From contig JAPKBW010000012.1 of NCBI GenBank assembly GCA_028823235.1, positions 1 to 64,000 on the forward strand: a DNA stretch of 64,000 nucleotides, in the 5' to 3' direction. Shown one piece after another: positions 9,164 through 18,741 of the stretch; positions within the stretch are counted from its first letter, which is position 1; each line of letters opens with the position of its first letter. A program made the translations under genes and the position numbers. The notes beneath the pieces were generated by a model. That model had not been told where the DNA came from and searched no databases. It worked only from the letters and a program-made list of their open reading frames with translations. The stretch comes from Longimicrobiales bacterium. GTDB lineage: Bacteria; Gemmatimonadota; Gemmatimonadetes; Longimicrobiales; Gaopeijiaceae.

Positions 9164-10633
9164 ATGACCCACGATCGCGCCCGAACTCTCGGTGACCTCA
9201 AGTCGAACGGCTACGTAAGCCGCTCTGTGAAGGACGAGATGCGGAACAACCTCATCCGGAAGCTGAAGACCGGCGATGAGCTGTTCCCAGGCGTGCAGGG
9301 CTATAACGACACTGTCGTGCCTCAGATCATCAACGCGGTCCTCGCTCGACACGATTTTATCCTCCTCGGCCTCCGTGGGCAGGCGAAGAGTCGGATCCTG
9401 CGTCAGCTTGCCCTCCTCATGGACGACGAGGTACCGGTCATTGCGGGTAGTGAAGTCAACGACGATCCCGTTTCTCCGATCTCCAAGTACGCGAAAGAAC
9501 TAATCGCGGAGCACGGGGACGACACACCCATCGCCTGGATCGATCGGGACGCCCGCTACGTCGAGAAACTGGCCACTCCGGACGTCACCATTGCAGACAT
9601 GATCGGGGACGTAGACCCGATCAAGGCGGCCCGAGGCGGGCATATTCTCGGGGACGAGCTGACGATCCACTACGGCCTGATGCCCAGAGCCAACCGGGGT
9701 GTCTTCGCGATCAACGAGCTCCCTGACCTGGCCGGGAAAATCCAGGTCGGGCTGTTCAATATCCTCCAAGAGGGGGATGTGCAGGTGAAGGGCTACCCCC
9801 TTCGCCTAGCACTCGACCTGATGATGGTCTTCACCGCAAATCCTGAGGATTACACGGCGCGCGGAAAAATCATTACCCCGCTCAAGGACCGGATCGGCGC
9901 CGAGATCAGGACACACTATCCGGCAGAAGTGGAAACCGGCATCGAGATCACCCGCCAAGAGGCATGGGTGGGCCGCGAGGGTGCATGCATCGAGGTGCCA
10001 GACTTCCTCGAGGAGACGGTCGAGCGCATCGCTTTCATCGCTCGCGGCGACAAGCGGATCGACCAGCGATCGGGTGTCAGCCAACGAATGCCGATCACGG
10101 TCATGGAGACCGCGGTTTCCAACGCTGAGCGAAGAGCACTCCGTCACAACGAAGAGGTCGCAGTACCTCGCGTCTCCGATCTGTTCGCTGCACTTCCAGC
10201 GATCACGGGAAAGATGGAGCTCGAGTACGAGGGCGAGATGCACGGTGGCGATCGAATCGCGCGCGAGCTGATTCAGCAAAGTTGCTCGCAGACGTTCGAC
10301 GTACGCGCTGCCGGCGCCGACGTCGACGACATCGTCGAGTATTTCGAAACGGGAGGGGCAATCCAGGTGGGGCAGAACTCGTCAGGGTCCGCTTGCGTTC
10401 TAGGCTTCCAGACAGTTCCGGGGCTCCTGGATCTGGTGCGCATGGTCGGACTCGTGTCCGATTCTGCCGGGGACGGGCACCGGGCGGCGGCGTGCGAGCT
10501 GGTACTGGAGGCCCTGGTTGCGCAGAAGCGGATCAGTCGAAACCATGCGGGATACAGTCGAGTTCCGCACCATGGCCCGACTCAGGGAAAGGGATACGAG
10601 GGGTTCGACCCGATGGGCGGGATGAACGCCTGA
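9164..10633 (+). CDS. MoxR/magnesium-chelatase-type AAA+ ATPase
   Basis: 489 residues. A helix-2-insert AAA+ ATPase of the MoxR/ChlI class, generally a chaperone-like motor working with a VWA-domain protein on client assembly or metal insertion. Visible: HDFILLGLRGQAKS as a variant Walker A, GVFAINELPDLAGKIQVGL as Walker B region, LMMVFTANPEDYTARGKI as sensor 1, and an arginine-rich C-terminal lid. The P-loop lacks the canonical second glycine (GQAKS rather than GxGKS), probably a subfamily trait. The likely partner VWA protein is at 13240-14532, same strand, separated by three antisense genes. Client unknown. Confidence 0.85.
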   Translation: MTHDRARTLGDLKSNGYVSRSVKDEMRNNLIRKLKTGDELFPGVQGYNDTVVPQIINAVLARHDFILLGLRGQAKSRILRQLALLMDDEVPVIAGSEVNDDPVSPISKYAKELIAEHGDDTPIAWIDRDARYVEKLATPDVTIADMIGDVDPIKAARGGHILGDELTIHYGLMPRANRGVFAINELPDLAGKIQVGLFNILQEGDVQVKGYPLRLALDLMMVFTANPEDYTARGKIITPLKDRIGAEIRTHYPAEVETGIEITRQEAWVGREGACIEVPDFLEETVERIAFIARGDKRIDQRSGVSQRMPITVMETAVSNAERRALRHNEEVAVPRVSDLFAALPAITGKMELEYEGEMHGGDRIARELIQQSCSQTFDVRAAGADVDDIVEYFETGGAIQVGQNSSGSACVLGFQTVPGLLDLVRMVGLVSDSAGDGHRAAACELVLEALVAQKRISRNHAGYSRVPHHGPTQGKGYEGFDPMGGMNA

Positions 10634-10651
10634 GTCTCAGAGGAACCTCGC

Positions 10652-11410
10652 CTACTTCCCGCCATCCACCGGCAGCACGACCCCGCTGATCCAGCCCGCA
10701 TTCTCTGACGCCAAGAAAAGCACCGCATGCGCTATGTCCGCGGGCGTACCTAGACGTCGGAGTGCGATTCCATCCAGCAGGTCGGCCTGCCCTTCAGGCC
10801 CATACGCTTTCCACTGACGCTCGGTAGCGTGGTTCGATAGCACGAAGCCAGGGGCAACGTTGTTCACGGTGATTCCGTAGGGCCCGAGCTCGTGCGCTAG
10901 CTGGCGGGTCAGGCCGATCTGGCCCGCCTTTGCCGTAGCATACGCCTGAATTCCCGTCTTGCTGATGGTCAGGCCGGCACCGCTAGAGATGTTGATGATC
11001 CGGCCTTGGCAAGCCTCCTTCATACAGCGCGCAACGGCCTGCGAGGCCCAGAATACAGCAGTTTGGTTGACCGCGACAACAGCCTCCCAATCCTGGATAG
11101 TCACCTCTTCCAGCGGCCGCCCCACCTGCCCTAGCACACCCCCGGCGTTGTTCACCAGGACATCGACACGGCCGGTCTGCGCGAGAGCAGACTGCACCCA
11201 CGCATCTACTGCGAAGCGGTCGGTCACATCGACGATCGTTCCGTAGCAGGCGTCGCCAATGATCTCCAGAGTTTTCTGTAACTCATCCTCGACGACATCG
11301 CACACGAACACGGTGGCCCCACGTGTCGCGAAGGAGCCCGCGATCGCCCTGCCGAAGCCGTGAGCTCCGCCGGTCACCAGAACGGTCTGGCCTGAAAAGT
11401 CGTAGCTCAT
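10652..11410 (-). CDS. Short-chain dehydrogenase/reductase
   Basis: 252 residues, classical SDR. Nucleotide-binding TGGAHGFGRAIA follows the first strand, the structural VNNAGG is present, and the catalytic set is Ser in INISSGAG with YATAK. The final part (PVDGGK at the C-terminus) is typical. Start chosen at 11410 because its ATG overlaps the TGA of the creatininase gene (ATGA), implying translational coupling; an ATG six bases upstream is possible. Substrate cannot be read from sequence. Last gene of a mutY-creatininase-SDR operon and convergent with the MoxR ATPase gene, 18 bases away. Confidence 0.9.
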   Translation of the reverse strand: MSYDFSGQTVLVTGGAHGFGRAIAGSFATRGATVFVCDVVEDELQKTLEIIGDACYGTIVDVTDRFAVDAWVQSALAQTGRVDVLVNNAGGVLGQVGRPLEEVTIQDWEAVVAVNQTAVFWASQAVARCMKEACQGRIINISSGAGLTISKTGIQAYATAKAGQIGLTRQLAHELGPYGITVNNVAPGFVLSNHATERQWKAYGPEGQADLLDGIALRRLGTPADIAHAVLFLASENAGWISGVVLPVDGGK

Positions 11411-12108
11411 GCCCATCCCTCGGTCAGCCGTGCCCGTGTCTCTTCGACTGCGATTCCCCAGATCTCGTTCATCTCGTCCTCACTCCGCTCGTACCAGCCT
11501 CCGAAAGAGCCGTCACCCATCGCTTCTCGCAGACGCTCAGGAGACAACTGGTCACGGTCGGATAAACCAAGTGGCGGCTTATGCGCGTCCGGTAGATCCA
11601 CTCCAGCCACCCGTGTCCATGGGAACGTCTCCATCCACGATGCATGGGACGCATCTGGGTCGATTGCATCGATAGCGGACCGCACGGCAGGCGCCTTCCA
11701 CCAATCGTGCCATCTGACCTCGACTCCTTCGCGACCGGTCGCCCACGCCTCGACAGCCGGACGCGCCAGACTGTTCCCACCGTGCCCGTTCACCACAAGA
11801 ATCCTCATGAACCCGTGACGGCGGAGGCTCGCGAGGATTTCAGTTAACACTCTCTCGTAGGTCGCCTGCGACAGCGTGACAGTGCCCGGATAGCCCATGA
11901 AGTAAGGCGTCAGTCCGTAATGCTGAGCGGGGAACACCGGAATTCCTAGCGGATCCGCCGCCGCAGACGCCACGCGTTCTGCGAGGATGCTGTCCGTGGC
12001 CAGACTGATGAATGCGTGCTGCTCCGTACTGCCGAGCGGTAACACACACCTGTCATCAGTCTCCAGGTAGGACTCTACCTGTTGCCAGTTCATCTTCGAA
12101 ATCTTCAC
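11407..12108 (-). CDS. Creatininase-family amidohydrolase
   Basis: 233 residues from a GTG at 12108 whose last bases overlap the mutY stop (GTGA). Creatininase-fold metal-dependent amidases open cyclic amides or formamides. The ligand motifs are readable: LPLGSTEQHAF with Glu and His, ATD a few residues on, NGHGGN in the middle, and ASHASWMET supplying the late Glu. The true substrate is not determinable; creatinine, formylated pterins and mycofactocin precursors are all handled by this family. Coupling to the downstream SDR suggests a short catabolic pair. Confidence 0.87.
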   Translation of the reverse strand: MKISKMNWQQVESYLETDDRCVLPLGSTEQHAFISLATDSILAERVASAAADPLGIPVFPAQHYGLTPYFMGYPGTVTLSQATYERVLTEILASLRRHGFMRILVVNGHGGNSLARPAVEAWATGREGVEVRWHDWWKAPAVRSAIDAIDPDASHASWMETFPWTRVAGVDLPDAHKPPLGLSDRDQLSPERLREAMGDGSFGGWYERSEDEMNEIWGIAVEETRARLTEGWA

Positions 12109-13205
12109 TGACCTGCTCCGGCCTGTTCGGCCATCCATGAGTCCAAAATCTTCCGCTGCGCGACAGGTATCGCATAGTCGGTCGTGTCCGCGGGATTGAT
12201 CCAGGCATGTTCTCCGAGGGTAGCGGCAGGGCTATTAGTCGGCGCCACTCGGCACGACCCCGGCCTGTACGTCATGTCGATGTGTGTGAATTTGTGCCGG
12301 ACCTCGGGGAGCACCATGGCCTCCCCGACAGGGCTCAATCCAGACTCCCTGGCGAACGAGAAAAGGTCGGTATGCGTCGATGCCTCCACTGTCTCTAACG
12401 ACGGCAGTTCGGGAAACGCCCACATCCCGCCCAGCAGTCCGTCATCTGGTCGGCGCACGAGCAGGACGCGATGACCGTCGTGAAAGACTCCAACGGCGAC
12501 ACTTTCGGTACGCACTGCAGCTCGCGTGCGGCGGCCAGGTCGCTCAAGCTGGGTGCCCATTTCCTTGGCCTGACACCAGGACTGGACCGGACACTCTGAG
12601 CACTTCGGGCGCCGAGGTGTGCAGATCGTTGCTCCAAGCTCCATCAAGGCCTGGTTCCAGTCTCCCGGTCGCTCCGGATCGACGAGTCGCTCCGCCGCAC
12701 GCTTGAGCCACGGCGGTCTGGGGTCTACCTCGTCGCAAACACGGGCCAGCACTCGCTTCACATTCCCGTCGACCGCAGGCACGACCTCACCGAACGCAAT
12801 GCTCGCAATCGCTCCAGCGGTGTATGCTCCCACCCCTGGGAGTTTGGACAAATCATCGTGGGTCGCTGGAAAGACACCGCCGTGCTCATGGACGATCATT
12901 ACAGCGGCTTTACGCAGATTCTTCGCTCGGCGGTAATAGCCCATGCCCTCCCACGCCTTCAGGACGTCATCCTCTTCGGCCGAGGCCAGTGACTGGAGGT
13001 CGGGGAACCGCTCGAGCCAGGCGTCGTAGTACCTCTCCACTGTCGCAACACGCGTCTGTTGCAGCATGAACTCCGAAATAAGCACTCGGTACGGGTCGGT
13101 GCTCTCCCGCCAGGGTAGATCTCGACCGAATCGGTCGTAGTGAGTCAGGAGCGCGTGTCGGAGATCGGGAACAACCGCAGGCTCCATCGCGAGGGGCTTG
13201 TTCAT
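12105..13205 (-). CDS. mutY: Adenine DNA glycosylase MutY
   Basis: 366 residues. Removes adenine mispaired with 8-oxoguanine. The helix-hairpin-helix core reads LPGVGAYTAGAI, the catalytic Glu lies in SEFMLQQTRV and the catalytic Asp in VDGNVKRVLAR. The four iron-sulfur cysteines are spaced CTPRRPKCSECPVQSWC (C-x6-C-x2-C-x5-C). A NUDIX-like recognition domain follows (GGMWAFPELP). Start at 13205 was preferred to the longer frame beginning at 13241, which would overlap the divergent VWA start. First gene of a three-gene overlapping operon, so a repair gene appears to lead a metabolic pair. Confidence 0.95.
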   Translation of the reverse strand: MNKPLAMEPAVVPDLRHALLTHYDRFGRDLPWRESTDPYRVLISEFMLQQTRVATVERYYDAWLERFPDLQSLASAEEDDVLKAWEGMGYYRRAKNLRKAAVMIVHEHGGVFPATHDDLSKLPGVGAYTAGAIASIAFGEVVPAVDGNVKRVLARVCDEVDPRPPWLKRAAERLVDPERPGDWNQALMELGATICTPRRPKCSECPVQSWCQAKEMGTQLERPGRRTRAAVRTESVAVGVFHDGHRVLLVRRPDDGLLGGMWAFPELPSLETVEASTHTDLFSFARESGLSPVGEAMVLPEVRHKFTHIDMTYRPGSCRVAPTNSPAATLGEHAWINPADTTDYAIPVAQRKILDSWMAEQAGAGQ

Positions 13206-13239
13206 AGCGGGAAGGTATCCCGCCCAATAGCATGGTGTC

Positions 13240-14532
13240 ATGCGCTTTACGACCTACTCCAAGTACAAGGGCAAATGGCTGGACGCCCTGAACCTCGAGT
13301 CTCTGCTCGAGCATCTGTCCGACTTTCTCATGGACGGAGGCTTCGCAGGGGGAGCTCACCATCATCCCTACTGGGGCTGGTCAGGTGACGAGGACGTGAA
13401 CTCCGCGGATTCCCTCAAGGACGCTCTGTTGAAGGCGCTCATCGAGAGCGGGCAGCTCACATCCGAGATGATCGAAGAGCTGAGAGGCGAGGGTCAGGGA
13501 GACGACGCCATCCGTGAGAAGATCGCTGAACTTCTTGATGATCTGATCGCCCGGATGGCCGACGAAGGCTTCATCGACCTCGAGTCAGGCAATCCTCAGA
13601 TCCCGGGCGCGACTTACGATGTCACGGGTCAGGGGAAGATCGACGATGCGAAGCAGGCCGCACAGCAGGTTAACTTCAGCCTCACCCAGAAAGGGATGGA
13701 CTTCCTGGGCTATCGTGCGCTCAAGGGCTTACTAGGGGCTCTCGGGAAGTCGAGCGCCGGGTCTCATGACACACCACATCTGTCGACTGGCATCGAGGCG
13801 GAGGCAGCCTCACGTCCTTACGAGTTCGGCGACACGATGAACCTCGATATCCCCGCCACACTAACGAAGGCGATCGAGCGGGAGGGACTGAAAGTCCCGC
13901 TCAACCTCGAGTACGGGGACCTGATGGTGCACCAGTCCGAGTACCGGTCATCGTGCGCCACGGTGCTGCTACTCGACATCAGTCATTCGATGGTGCTCTA
14001 CGGGGAAGATCGTTTTGCCCCTGCGAAGCGAGTGGCTCTCGCGATGTCACACATGATCCGAACGCAGTTCCCCGGCGACTCACTACGAGTCGTCACGTTC
14101 GGTGACCGTGCTCAAGAGATCCCCCTCTCACAGCTGGGGAAGGCCCAGGTTGGACCGTTTCACACCAACACAGCAGAAGGCCTTGAGATCGCGCGCCGGA
14201 TCCTCACGTCGCAGAAGAAAGACATGCGACAGATCGTGATGATCACCGACGGCAAACCGAGCGCTATGACACTCCCGGACGGGCGCGTCTACACGAACTC
14301 GGGTGGACTCGATCCGGTGATTCTGAAGCGCACATACCAAGAGGTGTCTGCGTGCCGCAAGAGCGGGATCCTGATCAACACATTCATGCTCGCAGACGAC
14401 CCCTATCTGGTTCAGTTCGTTCAAAAGGTGTCGGAGATCGCTCGAGGAAAAGCGTACTTCACGAGTACGATGACACTTGGTCAGCACATCATGACGGACT
14501 TTATGAAGAACAAGCGGCGGCGGGCGGGGTGA
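13240..14532 (+). CDS. VWA-domain protein, MoxR partner
   Basis: 430 residues. The N-terminal 200 residues are mostly helical and acidic; the C-terminal half is a von Willebrand factor A domain with the metal-ion-dependent adhesion site LLDISHSM (DxSxS), then [10 protein letters not shown] and [15 protein letters not shown] proteins of this type work with MoxR ATPases. The ATPase at 9164-10633 is the obvious partner, although a 2.6-kb antisense operon now lies between them. Start at 13240, 34 bases from the divergent mutY start. A terminator hairpin follows 40 bases after the stop. Confidence 0.88.
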   Translation: MRFTTYSKYKGKWLDALNLESLLEHLSDFLMDGGFAGGAHHHPYWGWSGDEDVNSADSLKDALLKALIESGQLTSEMIEELRGEGQGDDAIREKIAELLDDLIARMADEGFIDLESGNPQIPGATYDVTGQGKIDDAKQAAQQVNFSLTQKGMDFLGYRALKGLLGALGKSSAGSHDTPHLSTGIEAEAASRPYEFGDTMNLDIPATLTKAIEREGLKVPLNLEYGDLMVHQSEYRSSCATVLLLDISHSMVLYGEDRFAPAKRVALAMSHMIRTQFPGDSLRVVTFGDRAQEIPLSQLGKAQVGPFHTNTAEGLEIARRILTSQKKDMRQIVMITDGKPSAMTLPDGRVYTNSGGLDPVILKRTYQEVSACRKSGILINTFMLADDPYLVQFVQKVSEIARGKAYFTSTMTLGQHIMTDFMKNKRRRAG

Positions 14533-14571
14533 GGAAGCGGCTCGAAAAGGGATAGAACCAACGCGGCGCCT

Positions 14572-14593
14572 GGCGGTGATCGCCGCCATTTTT
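14572..14593 (+). terminator. Intrinsic terminator after VWA gene
   Basis: GGCGGTGA and TCGCCGCC form an eight-pair inverted repeat (one T-G wobble; in practice five or six pairs and a short loop) followed at once by ATTTTT. Confidence 0.7.
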
Positions 14594-14791
14594 GAGCGTT
14601 GCGTGTGCGACCAAGGCACGGCCTAGGCGCACGGGTGAGACCGGCCTTGAGGATGCCCAATAGGAATCCCAAAACGGCACCCGACAAGAACGTGGAACTT
14701 GGCCGCGAGCTGCTTAAGCGCATCTACATCCCGCCGTCCAGACGATGGCCGCTCAAGGGACCACCTCGTTGAGCAGGAGATTCGACGGGAC

Positions 14792-14820
14792 TTGCCCGAG
14801 CGCCACAGACCGGGTTATCC
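14792..14820 (+). promoter_or_regulatory. Candidate promoter of the btuB riboswitch transcript
   Basis: TTGCCC and TTATCC are 17 bases apart, and the implied start of transcription near 14827 lies about ten bases before the first riboswitch stem. Position supports it more than sequence. Confidence 0.4.
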
Positions 14821-14837
14821 ATCCGGCAACGAAGTAT

Positions 14838-15000
14838 GACGGAGGGGCTCTCGGAAGTTCGGTTAAATGCCGGCGCGGCCCCGCCACTGTAAGAGGCACT
14901 CGGAGTTCCGGCTCCGGAAACACCACTCATTTGTGCCACTGGGCGTGATGCCCGGGAAGGCGAGCGGTGCTGCCTTGAGCCAGGAGACCTCTCCTCCGTC
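14838..15000 (+). promoter_or_regulatory. Cobalamin riboswitch (left arm)
   Basis: The B12-box region is readable: GAAGTTCGGTTAAATGCCGG, then the core CCGCCACTGTAA, and the closing AGCCAGGAGACC. The closing stem P1 pairs GACGGAGG at 14838-14845 with CCTCCGTC at 14993-15000. An intrinsic terminator follows at 15076-15100, so the expression platform is probably transcriptional: bound cobalamin favours termination before the TonB receptor gene. The other 300 bases between the VWA stop and this element hold only the terminator and promoter listed. Confidence 0.93.
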
Positions 15001-15075
15001 TTGACCATGTACCCTCGCGGGAGGGGAACGGGGTCCAGCAGCGGTCCGAAATCCGTCGCTGCTCCCGGTCTTCTA

Positions 15076-15100
15076 CCCGTCTAATGGCGGGAATTTTTTT
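15076..15100 (+). terminator. Riboswitch-controlled terminator
   Basis: CCCGTC and GGCGGG form a six-pair stem (one T-G) around loop TAAT, followed by AATTTTTTT. It lies between the riboswitch closing stem and the receptor gene, the position of a ligand-dependent attenuator. An anti-terminator pairing with the 15001-15070 linker is expected but I did not resolve it. Confidence 0.75.
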
Positions 15101-15154
15101 GTGTTTGCGGAGTATCGACGATCCGGCCGGCGGAAGCCGCGACCCTCCACATGC

Positions 15155-17329
15155 GTGTCTTCACCCGTTCAGGCGCGCGCGCGTATCGGCGGAGCTATCG
15201 TACTTGCGTGTTCGCTGCTCGTCGTCCTTTGTGAAGAGGGATCTGCCCAGGTCAACTCCGTCATCAAAGTGCGGGTGACGAGCCTCGTGGACGGAATGCC
15301 TATTGCAGGGGCCGACGTCTCCATCGATGAGGAGGGGCTCTTGGCAACCACGGACGGCCTCGGACGGGCCGTCCTCCGTGGCTCGGCGCCGGATCGGCAT
15401 ACACTGAACGTCACGGCACTGGGGTATCTGCCACGCTCGACGCAGATCACAGCCCGCAACGGTCGCCCCGTCCTGGTGGACATCGCCCTGGAGCTGGACC
15501 CGATACGACTTCGAGCACTTGAGGTCTCTGTGGCCGCCACCACGGTCACTCTGGGTGCCCTCGCAGTGTCACTCGATAGCGTAGGCCCCACGCAGACGAG
15601 CCTGAGCGACGTACTCGAAAGCATCCCCGGCGTAACAGCGGTTCGGCGCGGTGGTCCTGGGGCACCAGCAACGCTGCAGATCCGAGGGTCGAGTGCCGAT
15701 CAGGTACTGGTGTTGCTCGACGGCGCACCCATCAACGATGCCATCTCGGGGGTGGCTGACCTTTCGTCGGTAGACGTCGCTTCCATCGATGAGGTCGTCG
15801 TGCTCACGGGTGCGGCAGCATCGCGATACGGGCCACGCGCACTCGGAGGGGTAGTCCTCTTGAGGAGCCGGTCCGACGTAGAATCTTCTGCACGCGCGAG
15901 CCTTGGAGCCGGATCCTGGGGCTCGCACGAGGGCGCGGCTTCTCTGTCTCTGGGGATCGACACCGGCCTCTCGGCTTCAGCCGCAGGACAGTGGGCCAAA
16001 TCTGACGGTGACTTCATGTATGCCGTACCCGCCTTTCGCGGTGGAGGCGTGGCCCCTCGCCTGAACGCAGCGTCGGACCGGATCGGTGGCCAGCTACGGC
16101 TGACCCACACGGGCACACTCGCCAGCTCACTGAGTTTCATGGCCAGCGCAATCGAGCGCGGTAGTCCCGGAGCCATCGCACAGCCATCTCTGACCGGTCA
16201 CCAGAGCCACGAGAGAGTCGTCGGGGCGGTCGAGATCGCGACCAAGGGCACGACTCGCGGAGCCTCAATGCGTATCGGAGGGCAGTGGCAAGACTCCGAC
16301 TACCGCGACTCGGTGCCCCCGTTCGGACAGGCGTACGAGCAGACGACCCGAGTCAGTCAGCCAAGTCTCGACGTACAGGGGTGGTACAAGGCCGGCCCAA
16401 TCAACCTGCGGGGGGGCGGAGGGCTCCGGGGATTCTCCGTCCAATCAGTCTCTCTCGACGCCGAGGACGTGATCTGGACCGAGGCAGGGGCGTGGACTCA
16501 GGTCGAGGCCACGCTCCTCGCCAAGGGGAACTCAAAACTGAGGGCGCTCGCGGTTATGCGCCTCGACCAACACGACCTTGTGCAGGGGTGGGTCGGCTCT
16601 CCCGGCGTCTCGCTGGCGTTCACGTGGCGAGACACCGAGGTCGCAGGGGGCATCCGCAACGGGTTTTCTCCTCCTTCGGTCGCCGACCTGTTCTTTCAAG
16701 AAGGAGTACTTGTTCGGCCCAACCCGGACCTCAGGCCCGAGCGTATCCGGGGGGAGCTGGACATCTCCCTTCGACAGCGGTTCCGTGTCGGCTCATCGCA
16801 GCTGAGCATCGAAGCCGCAGCGTACCAGGCGGACATCAATGACATGATTCTCTGGTTTCCAGACTTTCAGTTCGTCTGGAGCCCAGGGAACTTCAATATC
16901 CAGCGACAGGGCTTCGAGTTGAGCTCCGACGTGAGTGTTCCTCTCGGACGAGCCACCCACGGCGCGTCGATCCGTTGGGCTGAATCCACCGTCGCATACG
17001 ACGAAGAGACCCTCGCAGGTCAGGTCGCATACCGGCCGATTCGAGCAATCGACGCTGACCTTCAGTTCGATCTACTCTTCGCCTCACTCACCGCTCAGGC
17101 GAACCACGTCGGGGAGCGGCGCTCCCTGGCCGGAACTGATCTCAATAGCCTCCCGCCATACAATGTGCTCGACCTCGGTGTCTCCATTCCACTCAAATTG
17201 AGCGGCGAGGGTCAACTCGACGTCGTGCTCTCGAACGCCCTCAATGAGTCGGCCGCGCTCCTAGCCGACTACCCTATACCCGGACGTGGATGGTCCATTC
17301 GCGTCCGCCTCGCCCCTCCTCTTTTTTGA
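15155..17329 (+). CDS. btuB: TonB-dependent corrinoid receptor, BtuB-like
   Basis: About 724 residues from GTG at 15155, which gives a clean signal peptide (GGAIVLACSLLVVL). A GTG at 15101 is also in frame but directly abuts the terminator T-run and has no ribosome site. Order: carboxypeptidase-regulatory-like domain (VRVTSLVDGMPIAGADVSID...), TonB plug (TSLSDVLESIPGVTAVRRGG, LQIRGSSADQVLVLLDGAPI), then a 22-strand-type outer-membrane barrel with NPDLRPERI. Outer-membrane uptake of a large substrate. The substrate is assigned from the cobalamin riboswitch upstream and the btuFCD genes converging on it; no residue alone shows it. Confidence 0.87.
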   Translation: MSSPVQARARIGGAIVLACSLLVVLCEEGSAQVNSVIKVRVTSLVDGMPIAGADVSIDEEGLLATTDGLGRAVLRGSAPDRHTLNVTALGYLPRSTQITARNGRPVLVDIALELDPIRLRALEVSVAATTVTLGALAVSLDSVGPTQTSLSDVLESIPGVTAVRRGGPGAPATLQIRGSSADQVLVLLDGAPINDAISGVADLSSVDVASIDEVVVLTGAAASRYGPRALGGVVLLRSRSDVESSARASLGAGSWGSHEGAASLSLGIDTGLSASAAGQWAKSDGDFMYAVPAFRGGGVAPRLNAASDRIGGQLRLTHTGTLASSLSFMASAIERGSPGAIAQPSLTGHQSHERVVGAVEIATKGTTRGASMRIGGQWQDSDYRDSVPPFGQAYEQTTRVSQPSLDVQGWYKAGPINLRGGGGLRGFSVQSVSLDAEDVIWTEAGAWTQVEATLLAKGNSKLRALAVMRLDQHDLVQGWVGSPGVSLAFTWRDTEVAGGIRNGFSPPSVADLFFQEGVLVRPNPDLRPERIRGELDISLRQRFRVGSSQLSIEAAAYQADINDMILWFPDFQFVWSPGNFNIQRQGFELSSDVSVPLGRATHGASIRWAESTVAYDEETLAGQVAYRPIRAIDADLQFDLLFASLTAQANHVGERRSLAGTDLNSLPPYNVLDLGVSIPLKLSGEGQLDVVLSNALNESAALLADYPIPGRGWSIRVRLAPPLF

Positions 17330-17334
17330 CCTCC

Positions 17335-18741
17335 ATGGCTCTTCCCTCCGGAGACAATCCCTTGCCTCGCAGTATCTCCGCTCGACTCAGCACCTTAGCA
17401 CCTTTGCTGGTTCTTATGATTCTCCCGGCGTGTGGAGAAGACGACCCGACGGGCCCGAACGCACCCTCAGCCAGCATTGCAACTCCCATCACGGGAGAGA
17501 CGTACACCGAGGGAGCCGCCATACAGTTCACCGGATCTGGGACGGACCCTCAGGATGGGGCGCTCAGCGACGCTCAACTGGTCTGGACGAGTTCCATCGA
17601 CGGGGACATCGGGACAGGTGCATCAATCGACGTTTCGGCTCCTTCGATCGGCATCCACACTGTGACACTGACCGCGACGGACTCAGACAGGAATTCCGGG
17701 TCAGTGTCCGTGTCGATATCCGTTGGCAAGCTCGCGTTTATCGACGGTACGGTATCGAGCCCTGAGATTGGCGTGGTTGTGAACTCTACTGCCAACGCGC
17801 TACGGCTCTTCCAAGTGGGCGATCCAACCGACTTTCGCGAGATACCCCTTGGGGCCAGTAGCCAGGTCACGTCCACCGGTGTCTCTTTGCGGGGAGACAG
17901 GGGCATCGTCCCTCTCGGAAACGCAGCCTCTGTCGCTGTCCTCGACATGCGAAGTCAGCAGATCATGGGCTACTACCTCTTTGACTCTGGAAACGCGACC
18001 GGATCAGCCTTCGTCGACGACAAGACCGTGCTCTCCGCGAATCAGACCACGGACGAGGTCGGACGCTTCACAATCGGGCAAACTGACAACGCCATTTCGG
18101 ACAAGTTGTCAGTCACCCAATTCCCCAACGACGTCGTCGTTGTATCTAACTCGCTCGCACTCGTCGTGTCCGCGAACCTCGACGACGCTTATGCACCGAG
18201 CGGTGAGGGAATGGTCACCGCGATCGATCCCAGAACGATGACGGTCGTGGACACGGTTCGAACGGGTGGCACAAACCCACAATTCGGGTCCCTCGGCCCA
18301 GACGGACTTCTTTACGTCGTGAACACAGGGGACTACGTGAACCCAAGCAGCCTAGTGATCATCGACCCCACCACCATGACACAGGTCGACGTCGTCCCCG
18401 GCTTCCCAGCGGGCTCAGGGGATGTGCACGTCGGAGCAAACGGCCACGTCTTCGTGTCCGCGTTTTTCGTTGGGACCGTCGTCTGGGACTCCAACACGCG
18501 TGAGTTCGTGCGGGACATCGATGATCCGCTCTGCGCTCCACTGGCCGGGGGCCGGTGCCGCGGAGCCTTCAGCGCCACCACGGGGGCGGATGGGAGTGTA
18601 TACCAGGCGTTCTTCGGAAGTACATCTGAGGGACTGGACCCGTGGATCTTCCGCTACTCGCCCGATTCCCTCGCCCTCACGGACAGCATCGCTTCGGGCC
18701 TCGGGCCGGTCGCAGTCGAGGTCCACCGTTTCCGCAACTAG
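17335..18741 (+). CDS. BtuG-like beta-propeller surface lipoprotein
   Basis: 468 residues, starting five bases after the receptor stop. Lipoprotein signal ends at LILPAC. Residues about 40-130 form a PKD/cadherin-like Ig domain (ASIATPITGETYTEGA ... IHTVTLTATDSD). The rest repeats beta-propeller blades of the YncE/YVTN type: ANALRLFQVGD, AASVAVLDMRSQQ, GMVTAIDPRTMTVVDTVRTG, GLLYVVNTGDYVNPSSLVII, HVFVSAFFVGTVVWD. Cotranscribed with a TonB receptor behind a cobalamin riboswitch. In Bacteroides, BtuG is a propeller lipoprotein that captures B12 on top of BtuB; this has the same architecture class and context. Function is inference. Its TAG stop shares CTAG with the convergent btuD stop. Confidence 0.72.
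   Translation: MALPSGDNPLPRSISARLSTLAPLLVLMILPACGEDDPTGPNAPSASIATPITGETYTEGAAIQFTGSGTDPQDGALSDAQLVWTSSIDGDIGTGASIDVSAPSIGIHTVTLTATDSDRNSGSVSVSISVGKLAFIDGTVSSPEIGVVVNSTANALRLFQVGDPTDFREIPLGASSQVTSTGVSLRGDRGIVPLGNAASVAVLDMRSQQIMGYYLFDSGNATGSAFVDDKTVLSANQTTDEVGRFTIGQTDNAISDKLSVTQFPNDVVVVSNSLALVVSANLDDAYAPSGEGMVTAIDPRTMTVVDTVRTGGTNPQFGSLGPDGLLYVVNTGDYVNPSSLVIIDPTTMTQVDVVPGFPAGSGDVHVGANGHVFVSAFFVGTVVWDSNTREFVRDIDDPLCAPLAGGRCRGAFSATTGADGSVYQAFFGSTSEGLDPWIFRYSPDSLALTDSIASGLGPVAVEVHRFRN

Noticed and set aside
15101-15154. Upstream GTG start for the TonB receptor
   Set aside because: It directly follows the terminator T-run, has no ribosome site and adds residues before the signal peptide.
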